Made by a program: the position numbers and the translations under genes
Origin: Aquabacterium sp. A7-Y
Lineage (GTDB): Bacteria > Pseudomonadota > Gammaproteobacteria > Burkholderiales > Burkholderiaceae_C
NCBI RefSeq assembly: GCF_026153205.1
Contig: NZ_JAPFBW010000017.1
Span: 78,049-142,048, forward strand
Direction of reading: 5' to 3'
Length of the DNA: 64,000 bases
Shown here: piece after piece, positions 7,606 through 17,400 of the stretch
Layout: each line of letters begins with the position of its first letter
How positions within the stretch are numbered: position 1 is the stretch's first letter
Notes under the pieces: generated by a model
The model's input: only the letters and a program-made list of their open reading frames with translations
What the model was told of the DNA's origin: nothing
Database searches by the model: none

Positions 7606-10600
7606 GTGAAACAGGGAGCACTGGACATAGCAATCGTCGGCATGGCGAGTCACTTTCCGGACGCTGCGACGCTGTACGATTTCTGGACCAACATCGTCAA
7701 TCGCAAGGACTCGATTGTCGACGTGGACCAGGTGGACGGGGACGAATACTGGCGCAAGACGGATTTCTATGATCCGGACCCCAGCGTCGCGGACAAGACC
7801 TATGGCTACAAGGCGGGCTTCGTCCCCCGCATCGAATTCGACCCGGTGGAATTCAAGCTGCCGCCGCTGATGATGGAGTCCATCAGCACGGCGCAGATCT
7901 TTGCGCTTTATGTGGCCCGGCAGGCGATGCAGGATGCACGGCTGGTCGGCGACAACCCTCTGCCGATCGATCGTGACCGGGTGGGCGTGATCCTGGGCGG
8001 GGCCGGCAACGGCAACACCTCGTTTTCGCTGGCATCCCGCCAGCAGGCGCCCTACCTGAAAAAGATCATGATCAACGCGGGCCTGCCGGAGCCCGTGGCA
8101 GAGGAGGTGATCGGCCGTGTCACCGATCTGTACCTGGAGTGGAACGAAGACAGTTTCCCCGGTTTCCTCGGCAACGTGGCTTGCGGGCGGATCGCGAGCT
8201 ACTTCGATCTGGGCGGCACCTCCTACATGGTCGATGCCGCCTGTGCCAGCAGCCTCGCCGCCATGAAGGCCGCGATCGGCGAGCTGGTCGACGGCAGCTG
8301 CGATGCGGTGCTGACCGGCGGGGTCAACCTGGAGAACTCTGTGTTCTCCTTCCTGTGCTTCAGCAAGACGCCGGCGCTGTCCAAGAGCAACATCTCGCGC
8401 CCCTTCGACGCCGACTCCGACGGCATGATGCTGGGCGACGGCGTCGGCTTTCTGGTGCTGAAGCGGCTGGAAGATGCGGAACGCGATGGCGATCGCATCT
8501 ACGCGGTGATCAAGTCGCTGCAGGCGTCGAGCGACGGTCGTGCAAAAAGCATCTTCGCGCCGCGCCACGAGGGCCAGGTCAAGGCCTTGCGGCGCGCCTA
8601 TGAGCGCGCCGGCGTGTCGCCGGCCGATATCCAGCTGGTGGAGGCGCACGGCACCGGCACCCAGTCCGGCGACCACACCGAGGTCAAGAGCCTGCGGGCC
8701 GTGTTCGACGCCTGCCAGATCCCGGAAGCTTCCATCGCGATCGGCAGCATCAAGTCGCAGATCGGTCATACCCGGTGCGCCGCCGGAGCGGCCTCGATGA
8801 TGAAGGTGGCGCTGGGGCTGTTCCACAAGGTGCTGCCCCCGACCATCAATGTCAAGCGGCCCAGCAAGGAACTGATGCTCGATGGCGGCCCCTTTTATGT
8901 CAACGTCGAAAGCCGGCCCTGGTTCCGTCCGCTCACCGGTGCGCCGCGCCGGGGTGCGCTGAGCGCCTTCGGCTTCGGTGGCACCAACTATCACGCGATT
9001 CTCGAAGAGCACCAGCCGGAACCGGGCGGCGCCTATCGCCTGAACCGGCGGCCGGAAGTGGTGCTGCTCCAGGCCGAGTCGCCGGCGCAGCTGCTGGCGC
9101 TCGGCCGGGACGTGCTGACGGGCTGGCAGTCCGCCGAGGGCGCGGCGCTGTTCCACCACCATCAGGCCGCCGGTGCAAAGGCGGTTCCGCCCTCGGCAGC
9201 GCGGCTGGCTTTCGCGGCCGAGGGCGTGACGCAGGCGCAGCAACTGCTGGCAGAGGCGCTCAGGCAGCTGGAGACCAAGGCGGACTCGGACTGGGAGCAT
9301 CCGCTCGGCATCTACTACAAGCCGCGGGCTGCGCCGACGTCCGGCCGTGTGGTGGTTCTGTTCCCGGGGCAGGGGGCGCAGTACCTGAACATGGCGCGCG
9401 AGATCGTCAATGACTACCCGGTGGTGCGACAAGCCCTCGAGGGCCTGGACGTCGTGGCCCATGCGGCAGGCGGCACCCCCCTGTCCGGCGTCATCTTCCC
9501 GCCGCCGGCGTTCAGCGAGCAGGCCGTTGCCCGGCAGATGCAGGCCCTGACCCAGACCAGCCGCGCGCAGCCGGCCATCGGCGCCGTCAGCGCCGGCTAC
9601 TACAAGCTGCTGCAAGGCCTCGGCCTCAAGGCCGATTTCATGGCCGGGCACAGTTATGGAGAGGTGACGGCCCTGTGGGCGGCGGGCGTCTGGTCGGACG
9701 AGGACTTCTATCGCGTGTCGCTGGCACGAGGGGCTGCTGTCGAGGCGCCGTCGCAGCATTCCGGTGGCGACATGGGAGCGATGCTGGCGGCTTCGATCGG
9801 CGAGGCGCCCTTGCAGGAGCTGCTGGACCGCTTCGAGGACCTGATCGTCGCCAACGACAACTCGCCCGAGCAACTGGTGCTGGGAGGGTGCACCGACTCG
9901 ATCCGGCAGGCCCATGCCTTCCTGACGGAGCGCAACCTGCGCTGCCAGATGCTGCCCGTCTCGGCGGCCTTCCACACGCCGTATGTCGAGCACGCCTGCG
10001 AGCCCTTCCGCGCGAGCCTGGCCGACATCCCCTTCCGGGTGCCGCAATGCCCGGTGTTCTCCACGGCCACCGGCGAACCGCACCGCCCGGACCCGGCGGC
10101 CATCAAGGAGACGCTGATCCAGCAACTGGTCAGCCCGGTGCGCTTCCGGCAGACCATCGAGCGCATCCACCAGCAGGGCGGTGACCTGTTCATCGAGATC
10201 GGCCCGAAAGGCATCCTCGGCAAGCTGGTGGCCGACATCCTGAAGGGCAGGCCGCACAGCGTGGTGTCGGTCAATCCCAGCCACAACGGCGACCCCGCCC
10301 TGCAGTTCAAGCGAGCCCTGGCCAAGCTGGTGGTGGAGGGCCTGCCGTTCAGCAGCCTGGACCCGCAAGCTTTGCCGCAGCCGGCCCCGGTGACCAGAAA
10401 GAAGTCGACGGTCTACTCCCTGGGCGGCGGCTTTTTCCTGTCCGACAAGGCGCGCAAGAAGCGCGAGCGTGCGCTGCGCACGGACACCCGCGTGCTCGAC
10501 GCCCTGATCAAGGAACACCTGCAGGCCCTGGCGCCGGCCGCCGCTTTACCCGTCGTGGAAGCGGAACCTGTCGAGTGGCCGATGCGGCGCCCCGAGACCG

Positions 10601-13600
10601 CATTGGCGATGTTTACCCCGGTTGTGGACAACGACGGCATGAAGCGGCTGGGCCGCCTCCCTGCCCTCAACGGAGACGAGATGATGAAAAGCGGTAATCC
10701 AGAAAATGAAATGCTCAGCGTGCTGGATGCACAGATCCAGGCCCAGAGCGCATTGAGTCAGGTGCATCTGCAGTTCCAGCTGAACCAGCGCGAGTACATC
10801 CAGCTCCTGAATTCGCTGATGAGCAAGCAGTGCTCCCTGCTGGAGAAGTTCCAGGGCAGCCCGCAGCTTGGCGATGTGGTGGGCAGCCTGGGCCAGAGCT
10901 TGCAGCTGCTGGACAAGAACCAGGAGCTGTACCACGTCAACCATGAACACTACTTCGACAATCAGCAAGCGATGCTGGGTGGCGAGGCGGTGCGCAGCAG
11001 CCGGGTCGCGGCTCTGGCCGCGCAGCGCGTGCCGATGAGCCTGCCGGTGGCGGCTCCCGTGGCAGCCGCTCCGGTCCGTGAGGTGGCGGTGGCAGCGCCT
11101 GCGGTGGTTCGGGCTGCGGAGCCGGCACCGATGGCGCCGGTTCAGGCGCCCAAGCCCTCCATCCCGGAGCTCACGCCGGTTCCGGCCTCCCCGCTGGCGT
11201 CCGATGCACCGGCACCGGCCAGCGCGGCGTCCGTTCCGGCCCCCGCTCCCGCCCGCGCAGTGAGCGCGGAAGACGAGGCCTTGATCCGGCGATTCGAAGC
11301 CATCACGGAAGCCGATCTGGTGAAGCAGGTGGTGGCCATCGTCAGCGAGCGCACCGGCTATCCGGCCGACATGATCCATGAGGAGATGGATCTGGAAGCC
11401 GACCTCGGGATCGACTCGATCAAGCGTCTCGAGATCTTCGGCGCGATGTTCGATCAGCTGACCGCCAACGTGCCCTACTTCCAGGACACCGAGCAGTACA
11501 AGGACGCGGAGACCTTCGACATCGATGCGTTCAGCAGCATCCGCAAGATGGCCGTGTTCTTCAAGGACACCATTGCCGAGCTGCTGGCGAACTTGAAAGG
11601 TGAGGTGCCGGCCGCGGCTGCCGCCGAGCCGCCAAGCGCGCCTGCCGCCGAGCCGCCGAGCGCGCCTGCGACCGAGGCCGCGCCGGTGGTGGAAGCGAAG
11701 CTGCCGGAGATCGTCGAGACCCCCCTGTCAGAGGCGCCACCGATCCGAACCCTGGGTTTCGTCGCCACCACGCGCAAGCTGGCCGGCAGCGAAGCGGAGA
11801 AGGAATCCGCCGCAAAAAAATCCTCAGCTGAGCCGCGGGAGGGCGCATCTGCCCCGGCTCGGCGCTTGATGACAAGTGATGCCGATACAGAAGTGAACAG
11901 CTCCGTCCAGCGCTACCAGCCGCGCAGGCTGGCGCTGCCCCGGCCCGACCAGCGGGCCTTCGATCTGGCACCGGGCCACCTGTGGCTGGTCACGGATGAC
12001 GGCAAGGGACTGAGCGACGAGCTGGCCAAAGGCCTGGTGGCCCGACAACAGCGTGTGGTGCGGCTGGTGCATCGTTCCCATCAGGGCGAGGGGGCGCGCA
12101 AGGGCATCAAGGGGGTGCGCGACCATGTGCTGGGCGGCAACGGCGAGGCCGAGCTGAGGGCCGTGGTGGACAAGATCGTCCAGGCCGACGGCCCGGTCGC
12201 GGGCCTGGTTTATCTGCAGCCGGCTGCCGACGCGCCCAAATCGCTGGACGAGGCCTTCAGCGACGCCGCCTACGACAGCGCGCGGACCGCGTTCACGCTG
12301 GCCAAGCTGCTGCAACCCGGCTTCAGCCAGATCGGCGAGGGACGCAGCTTCTTTTTTGTGGTCACCCAGATGGACGGCGAGTTGGGCACCGCGGGACGAA
12401 CGCAGTTCCCCTTGCCCAGCTCGGGGCTGACGGGCCTGACCAAGTCCTTGAACATCGAATGGGAGCACAGCTTTTGCCGCACGGTCGACATCGCCCCCCG
12501 GGTCAGCAAGGCGGTCGCCGCCGCGATGATCCTCGAAGAACTGGGTGATGCGCAGACCGAGATCGCCGAGGTGGGCCGCGGTGCCAAGGGCGAACGTTTC
12601 GGCCTCGGCTTCGAGGCGGTGCCGGTCGACGCCGAGCCAGCGCTGAGTGACATCAACGCGCAGTCGGTGTTTGTCGTGACCGGAGGCGCACGGGGCATCA
12701 CCGCCGAGTGCGTGATCGGCCTTGCCCGGCAATACCCGGCTCGTTTTGCGCTGCTGGGCCGCACCCGCATCGACACGCCGGTGCCGGCCTGGGCGGAGGG
12801 CCTCAGCGAGATCAAGGCCCTGAAAGCCGGCGCGATCAAGCAGTTGCAGGAACAGGGTGAGCAGCCGACCCCGGTCAAGGTCGACCGCATGCTCAAGGAC
12901 GTGCTCCATATCGCCGAGGTCAAGCAGACCATCGCCCGCGTGGTGGAGGCGGGCGGCCGGGCCCTGTATGTGGCGTGCGACATCGGCGACCGCGAGGACC
13001 TTGCCCGGGCGGTGGACCTGATCCGGCGCGAGTGGGGCCCGGTCACCGGCCTGATACACGGTGCCGGCAACCTGGCCGACAAGCGCATCGAGAAAAAGAG
13101 CGAAGCCGACTTCAACAGCGTGTTCTTGACCAAGGTCAGGGGCCTGGAGCACCTGATGTCGGTCCTGAAGGCGGAACAACTCCAGCACGTGGTGCTGTTC
13201 TCGTCGGTGTCCGGATTCTTCGGCAATGCCGGTCAGACCGACTATGCGATGGCCAACGAGGTCTTGAACAAGTTCGCATGGCAGTTCCAGTCGCAACATC
13301 CGAAGGCCTGGGTGCGCTCGATCAACTGGGGCCCGTGGGACACCGGCATGGTCAACGACGTGCTGAAGAAGGCGTATGCCGAGCGCCGGCTGACCATCAT
13401 TCCGAGCCCGGTCGGGGTGCACCACTTCGTCAACGAGTTCCGGGCTTCCGCGAGCCCGCAGCTGCTGATCGGCGGCGGCAGCTACAAGGTCGCTCCGAAG
13501 GGACGGCGGCTGGCGGCGGCGACCCGGGTGATGCGCGAACTGAATCTCGCCGACAACGCCTTCCTGAACGATCACGTGATCGGTGGGCACCCGGTGCTGC

Positions 13601-14385
13601 CGGCCACGGCGGCTGCGGGCTGGATGGTGCAGGTGTGCGAGGACCTGCTGCCCGGCTATCGCCTCGAGACACTGAGCGACTTCAAGGTCTTGAAGGGCGT
13701 GGTGTTCGACGACGGTGAACTGCGGCGCATCGTTGCCGAGGTCAGGCCGCAAGGCGGCGCCGAGAAGGGCCACGATCGGCACACCCTGTCGGTCAGCCTG
13801 TTCAACGAGGTGCAGGGCGCGCCGCTGCAGCGGTACCAGGCCACCCTGGTGATGAGCCGCGGGAGTGCCGAGGCGCCGCCGGTGTATGCGGGCGAGGCGC
13901 CGGACGGAAGCCAGGAGCGTCCGGTCGTCTATGGCGACATGCAAGGAGGTGCCCTGCTGTTCCACGGACCCGCGTTCCGTGGCCTGCAAGCGGTGCTGCA
14001 CGCCGACGAGACGCGACTGAGGGCCAGCGGCCGGCTGCCCCGCCTCGAGGACGCGCGGCAAGGGCAGTTCCGGGTCACCAGCTTCAACCCGTATCTGGCC
14101 GACGTGTTCGTCCAGGCGCCGCTGCTGTGGCTGATGCTGCAAACCGACGACGCCGGCCTGCCGTCGCAGATCGGGCGCTGGGAGCAGTGGGCTCCGCTGG
14201 CCTTCGACCAGCCCTTCCAGCTGTCGATGCAGCTGGTGTCGCGAAGCCCGGCGGCGATGGTGGTCGACATCGTGGTGCACGACGAGTCCGGGCGCATCTT
14301 CAGCCGACTGTCCGGCCTGACCTACACGGTGTCCAGGAAGCTGCGGCAGCAGTGGTGCGGTCCTCAGACCGCGGCCCTGGCCTGA
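7606..14385 (+). CDS. PfaA-like multidomain synthase: KS-AT-ACP-KR-DH
   Basis: About 2259 residues. Domain order: ketosynthase (residues 5-465, active Cys213 in VDAACASS), acyltransferase (about 580-900, Ser683 in GHSYGE), a linker with an MLSVLDAQIQAQS helix and Pro/Ala-rich stretch, one acyl-carrier domain (Ser1271 in LGIDSIKR), a ketoreductase (about 1685-2000; TGGARG, Tyr1880 in DYAMANE) and a C-terminal hot-dog dehydratase (His1990 in DHVIGGHPVLP). The order is that of PfaA of polyunsaturated-fatty-acid synthases, but PfaA normally carries five or more tandem ACPs and here I find one. I choose the GTG at 7606 because GGAG lies 6 bases upstream; an in-frame GTG at 7591 lacks this. It opens the biosynthetic operon. 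Confidence 0.9.
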   Translation: MKQGALDIAIVGMASHFPDAATLYDFWTNIVNRKDSIVDVDQVDGDEYWRKTDFYDPDPSVADKTYGYKAGFVPRIEFDPVEFKLPPLMMESISTAQIFALYVARQAMQDARLVGDNPLPIDRDRVGVILGGAGNGNTSFSLASRQQAPYLKKIMINAGLPEPVAEEVIGRVTDLYLEWNEDSFPGFLGNVACGRIASYFDLGGTSYMVDAACASSLAAMKAAIGELVDGSCDAVLTGGVNLENSVFSFLCFSKTPALSKSNISRPFDADSDGMMLGDGVGFLVLKRLEDAERDGDRIYAVIKSLQASSDGRAKSIFAPRHEGQVKALRRAYERAGVSPADIQLVEAHGTGTQSGDHTEVKSLRAVFDACQIPEASIAIGSIKSQIGHTRCAAGAASMMKVALGLFHKVLPPTINVKRPSKELMLDGGPFYVNVESRPWFRPLTGAPRRGALSAFGFGGTNYHAILEEHQPEPGGAYRLNRRPEVVLLQAESPAQLLALGRDVLTGWQSAEGAALFHHHQAAGAKAVPPSAARLAFAAEGVTQAQQLLAEALRQLETKADSDWEHPLGIYYKPRAAPTSGRVVVLFPGQGAQYLNMAREIVNDYPVVRQALEGLDVVAHAAGGTPLSGVIFPPPAFSEQAVARQMQALTQTSRAQPAIGAVSAGYYKLLQGLGLKADFMAGHSYGEVTALWAAGVWSDEDFYRVSLARGAAVEAPSQHSGGDMGAMLAASIGEAPLQELLDRFEDLIVANDNSPEQLVLGGCTDSIRQAHAFLTERNLRCQMLPVSAAFHTPYVEHACEPFRASLADIPFRVPQCPVFSTATGEPHRPDPAAIKETLIQQLVSPVRFRQTIERIHQQGGDLFIEIGPKGILGKLVADILKGRPHSVVSVNPSHNGDPALQFKRALAKLVVEGLPFSSLDPQALPQPAPVTRKKSTVYSLGGGFFLSDKARKKRERALRTDTRVLDALIKEHLQALAPAAALPVVEAEPVEWPMRRPETALAMFTPVVDNDGMKRLGRLPALNGDEMMKSGNPENEMLSVLDAQIQAQSALSQVHLQFQLNQREYIQLLNSLMSKQCSLLEKFQGSPQLGDVVGSLGQSLQLLDKNQELYHVNHEHYFDNQQAMLGGEAVRSSRVAALAAQRVPMSLPVAAPVAAAPVREVAVAAPAVVRAAEPAPMAPVQAPKPSIPELTPVPASPLASDAPAPASAASVPAPAPARAVSAEDEALIRRFEAITEADLVKQVVAIVSERTGYPADMIHEEMDLEADLGIDSIKRLEIFGAMFDQLTANVPYFQDTEQYKDAETFDIDAFSSIRKMAVFFKDTIAELLANLKGEVPAAAAAEPPSAPAAEPPSAPATEAAPVVEAKLPEIVETPLSEAPPIRTLGFVATTRKLAGSEAEKESAAKKSSAEPREGASAPARRLMTSDADTEVNSSVQRYQPRRLALPRPDQRAFDLAPGHLWLVTDDGKGLSDELAKGLVARQQRVVRLVHRSHQGEGARKGIKGVRDHVLGGNGEAELRAVVDKIVQADGPVAGLVYLQPAADAPKSLDEAFSDAAYDSARTAFTLAKLLQPGFSQIGEGRSFFFVVTQMDGELGTAGRTQFPLPSSGLTGLTKSLNIEWEHSFCRTVDIAPRVSKAVAAAMILEELGDAQTEIAEVGRGAKGERFGLGFEAVPVDAEPALSDINAQSVFVVTGGARGITAECVIGLARQYPARFALLGRTRIDTPVPAWAEGLSEIKALKAGAIKQLQEQGEQPTPVKVDRMLKDVLHIAEVKQTIARVVEAGGRALYVACDIGDREDLARAVDLIRREWGPVTGLIHGAGNLADKRIEKKSEADFNSVFLTKVRGLEHLMSVLKAEQLQHVVLFSSVSGFFGNAGQTDYAMANEVLNKFAWQFQSQHPKAWVRSINWGPWDTGMVNDVLKKAYAERRLTIIPSPVGVHHFVNEFRASASPQLLIGGGSYKVAPKGRRLAAATRVMRELNLADNAFLNDHVIGGHPVLPATAAAGWMVQVCEDLLPGYRLETLSDFKVLKGVVFDDGELRRIVAEVRPQGGAEKGHDRHTLSVSLFNEVQGAPLQRYQATLVMSRGSAEAPPVYAGEAPDGSQERPVVYGDMQGGALLFHGPAFRGLQAVLHADETRLRASGRLPRLEDARQGQFRVTSFNPYLADVFVQAPLLWLMLQTDDAGLPSQIGRWEQWAPLAFDQPFQLSMQLVSRSPAAMVVDIVVHDESGRIFSRLSGLTYTVSRKLRQQWCGPQTAALA

Positions 14386-14474
14386 CGCTCGGACCCGCAG
14401 CGAACTGACGGGCGCGGCCGCTGCCTTGCGGGGCGGCTGCGCCGGTCGGCACGAACTTCAGACTGGGATGCAAC

Positions 14475-17400
14475 ATGGACAACATTGCGATCGTCGGTTT
14501 GGGCTGCCTGTTCCCGGGCGCCGAGACACCGGCGCAATACTGGCAGAACCTGCTGGACCAGCGCGACTGCACCAGCCCCTTGTCCCGTGAAGAACTGGGT
14601 GTGGACCCGGCTTTGTATTACCACCCCACACCTGGCACGGCGGACAAGATCAACTACCACAAGAACGGCCATGTGCGCGGCTTCCGCTTCGACCCCGGCG
14701 GCTACCGGCTGCCGGCGGAGGAACTCGCCGCGCTCGACCCGCTGTTCCACTGGACGCTGTATGTCGCCGAGCAGGCCTTGCGAGATGCACACCAGGGTGA
14801 AGCGAGCGACACCCTGCGCAGCCGCTGCGGCCTGATCATCGGCAACATCGGCATGCCGACGCACGCCGGGAAACGCCTGCTGAGCGGCTTTTATCACCAG
14901 ATCCTGACGCCCTATCTGCAGGCTCTGATGGGCCGCCCGGAGTTCCGCTTCGGTCAGCCCTGGAAGACCGACGGACTGTCCGAACTCAACCTGATGACGG
15001 GCAGCCACAACGCGACCATCGCGGCGCAGGCGCTGGGATTGGGCGGCCCCTGTTTCTCGATCGATGCGGCCTGCGCTTCGGCCTTGTATGCGATCCAGGT
15101 GGCCAGCGACTACCTGCACAGCGGCAAGGCCGACCTGATGCTGGCCGGCTCGGTCTGCCACGCGGACCACATCTATATCGACCATGGCTTCAACGTGCTG
15201 CAGGCCTTCCCCCGCGACGGCCAGTCGATCCCCTTCGACCGTCGCTCGGAGGGGCTGAAAGCCGGCGAGGGCGCGGGTCTGATCGCCCTGAAACGGTATG
15301 CCGATGCGGTGCGCGACAAGGACACGATCTACGGCGTCATCGAATCCATCGGGCTTTCCAACGACGGTGGCGCCAAACACATCCTGGTGCCGGACATCAA
15401 CGGCCAGCTGCTGGCGCTGCAGCGCGCTTACGAGGGCATCGACAAGCAGATCGACTATCTCGAATGCCACGCCACCGGCACACCGGTCGGCGACCAGGTC
15501 GAGCTGGGATCGGTCGAGGCGTTTTTCGGCGACGCCGGCCGGCTGCCGCTGGTGGGGGCCAACAAGGGCAATATCGGGCACATGCTGACCGCCTCCGGCA
15601 TGGCCAGCATCCTCAAGGTGCTGCTGGCGATCCGGCACGGCGTGATACCACCCACCCTGGGCGTGGAGGAACTCGTCGGCACGCCGAAAGGACAGCTCGG
15701 CATCGAGCAGGTGGTGCGTCAGACCCTGCCCTGGCCCCAGCAGGGCCGACCGAAACGTGCCGGCATCAACGCCTTCGGTTTCGGCGGCGTGAACGCGCAC
15801 ATGGTGCTGCGTGAAGCGGTGCCGCACCAACAGCCGGCCGGCGACGCCGCCCCGCTGGCGCTGGCCCCCATGGCGATCGTCGGTATGGGTCTGTCTCTGG
15901 CAGGGACCGAGGCAGTGCCGCAGTTCGAGAGCACCGTGCGTGACGGCCGCCATCACCTCGGGCCCTTGCCGCGTACGCGCTGGCTGGGTCTGGAGGGCCG
16001 CGAGGACGTGCTGAAGCCGCGTGGTTTCGACGCTGCGCCGGTGGGTGCCTACATCGAGACCCTGGACTTCGACTGCAAGCACTTCAAGCTGCCGCCGAAG
16101 GTGATCGGCAGCCACCTGCTCTCGCACCTGTTCCTGATGCCGGTCGCCGAGCGGGCCTTCCACGACGCCGGCTACCCGCTCGACGGGCGCAAGCGCAATA
16201 TCGCGGTGATCGTGGCCGGCGACGTGGACTACAGCTGCTCGCGCTACCAGGCCCGCAACGAAGTGGCGTGGCAGCTGCACGACAGCCTGGCGCAGTGCGG
16301 CATCACCCTGACGCCCGAGCAGAGCGCCGCGCTGGAGACCATCGCCAAGGACGCGCTGTTCCCCGAGCCCTATCCGGAGGGCATCACCGGCGGCATCGGC
16401 AATGTGATGGCCAGCCGCATCGCGGCGCATCTGAAGCTGGACGGTCCGGCGTTTTCGCTCGGCTCGCATGAAAACGCCTCGTTCAAGGCGCTCGAGCTGG
16501 CGCAGTTCATGTTGTCGCATCGCCTGGTGGAGGCCGTGATCGTGGCCGGCGGCAGCTTTGCCGGCAGCCTGGAAAACGTGCTGTGGACCCAGCGGCGCCA
16601 TCCTGGCCTGCCGGTGGGCGAGGGCGCGGGCGCGATCGTGCTCAAGCACGAAGAGGCGGCGGTGGTCGCCCAGGACCGCATCTATGCGGTGATGCGCGGC
16701 TTGGCCGTCGCCCACGAGTGCGGACGCAGCACGCGATTCACGCCGTCCGCCGACGCTGTGGCGAATGCGGCGGCGGCTTCGCTGCAGCAGGCCGCTTGCA
16801 CGCCGGACGACATCGACTATGTCGAGCTGAGCGGCGGCAGCCAGTTGCAGGACAACCGGACCGAAATCGATGGGCTGGACCGCGTGTATGGGGCACGCAC
16901 CCGTGCGACAGCGGTGGTGGCGGGCTCGGTCAGCGCCAACTATGGGCATCTGGCCTCTGCGCAGGGCATGCTCGGCATCATCAAGACGGCGCTCTGCCTG
17001 TACCACCGGTATCTGCCGCCGACGGCCGGGCTGCGGGCCTATCCGGACTGGTCCGCCTGCCGCGCGCTGTGTACCGGCCCGTCCGCCCAGGAATGGGCGC
17101 GGCCGCCCGGGGGCTTGCGCCGGGCGGCGGTGAACAGTCTGGGCGTGGACCGTGCCTACGCGCATCTGATCCTTCAGGAGCCGGACGACGCGCAGCGCCG
17201 CTCGGCCCGGCACCCGGCGCCGTACCAGGCGCAGGCGGGCGGGCTGATGACGCGCGTTTTCACTGGCCGCGAGCGCACCGTGGCCGAGATGATCCTGAGC
17301 GAGGCGAACCGCGCCTTGTTCGGCAGCTCGCCGCAGGCGCCGGCCGCAGCCGCTTCGGCGGCGCTTGCGGAAGCCCGCGTCGGGCCTGCGGCCGCGGCCC

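Noticed and set aside
7570..10518. Very long open frame on the minus strand opposite the PfaA-like gene (and similar ones at 14364-18770 and 11824-14280)
   Set aside because: They mirror the codon structure of the synthase genes in high-GC DNA, lack family motifs and are rich in His/Arg/Gln; they are antisense shadows.
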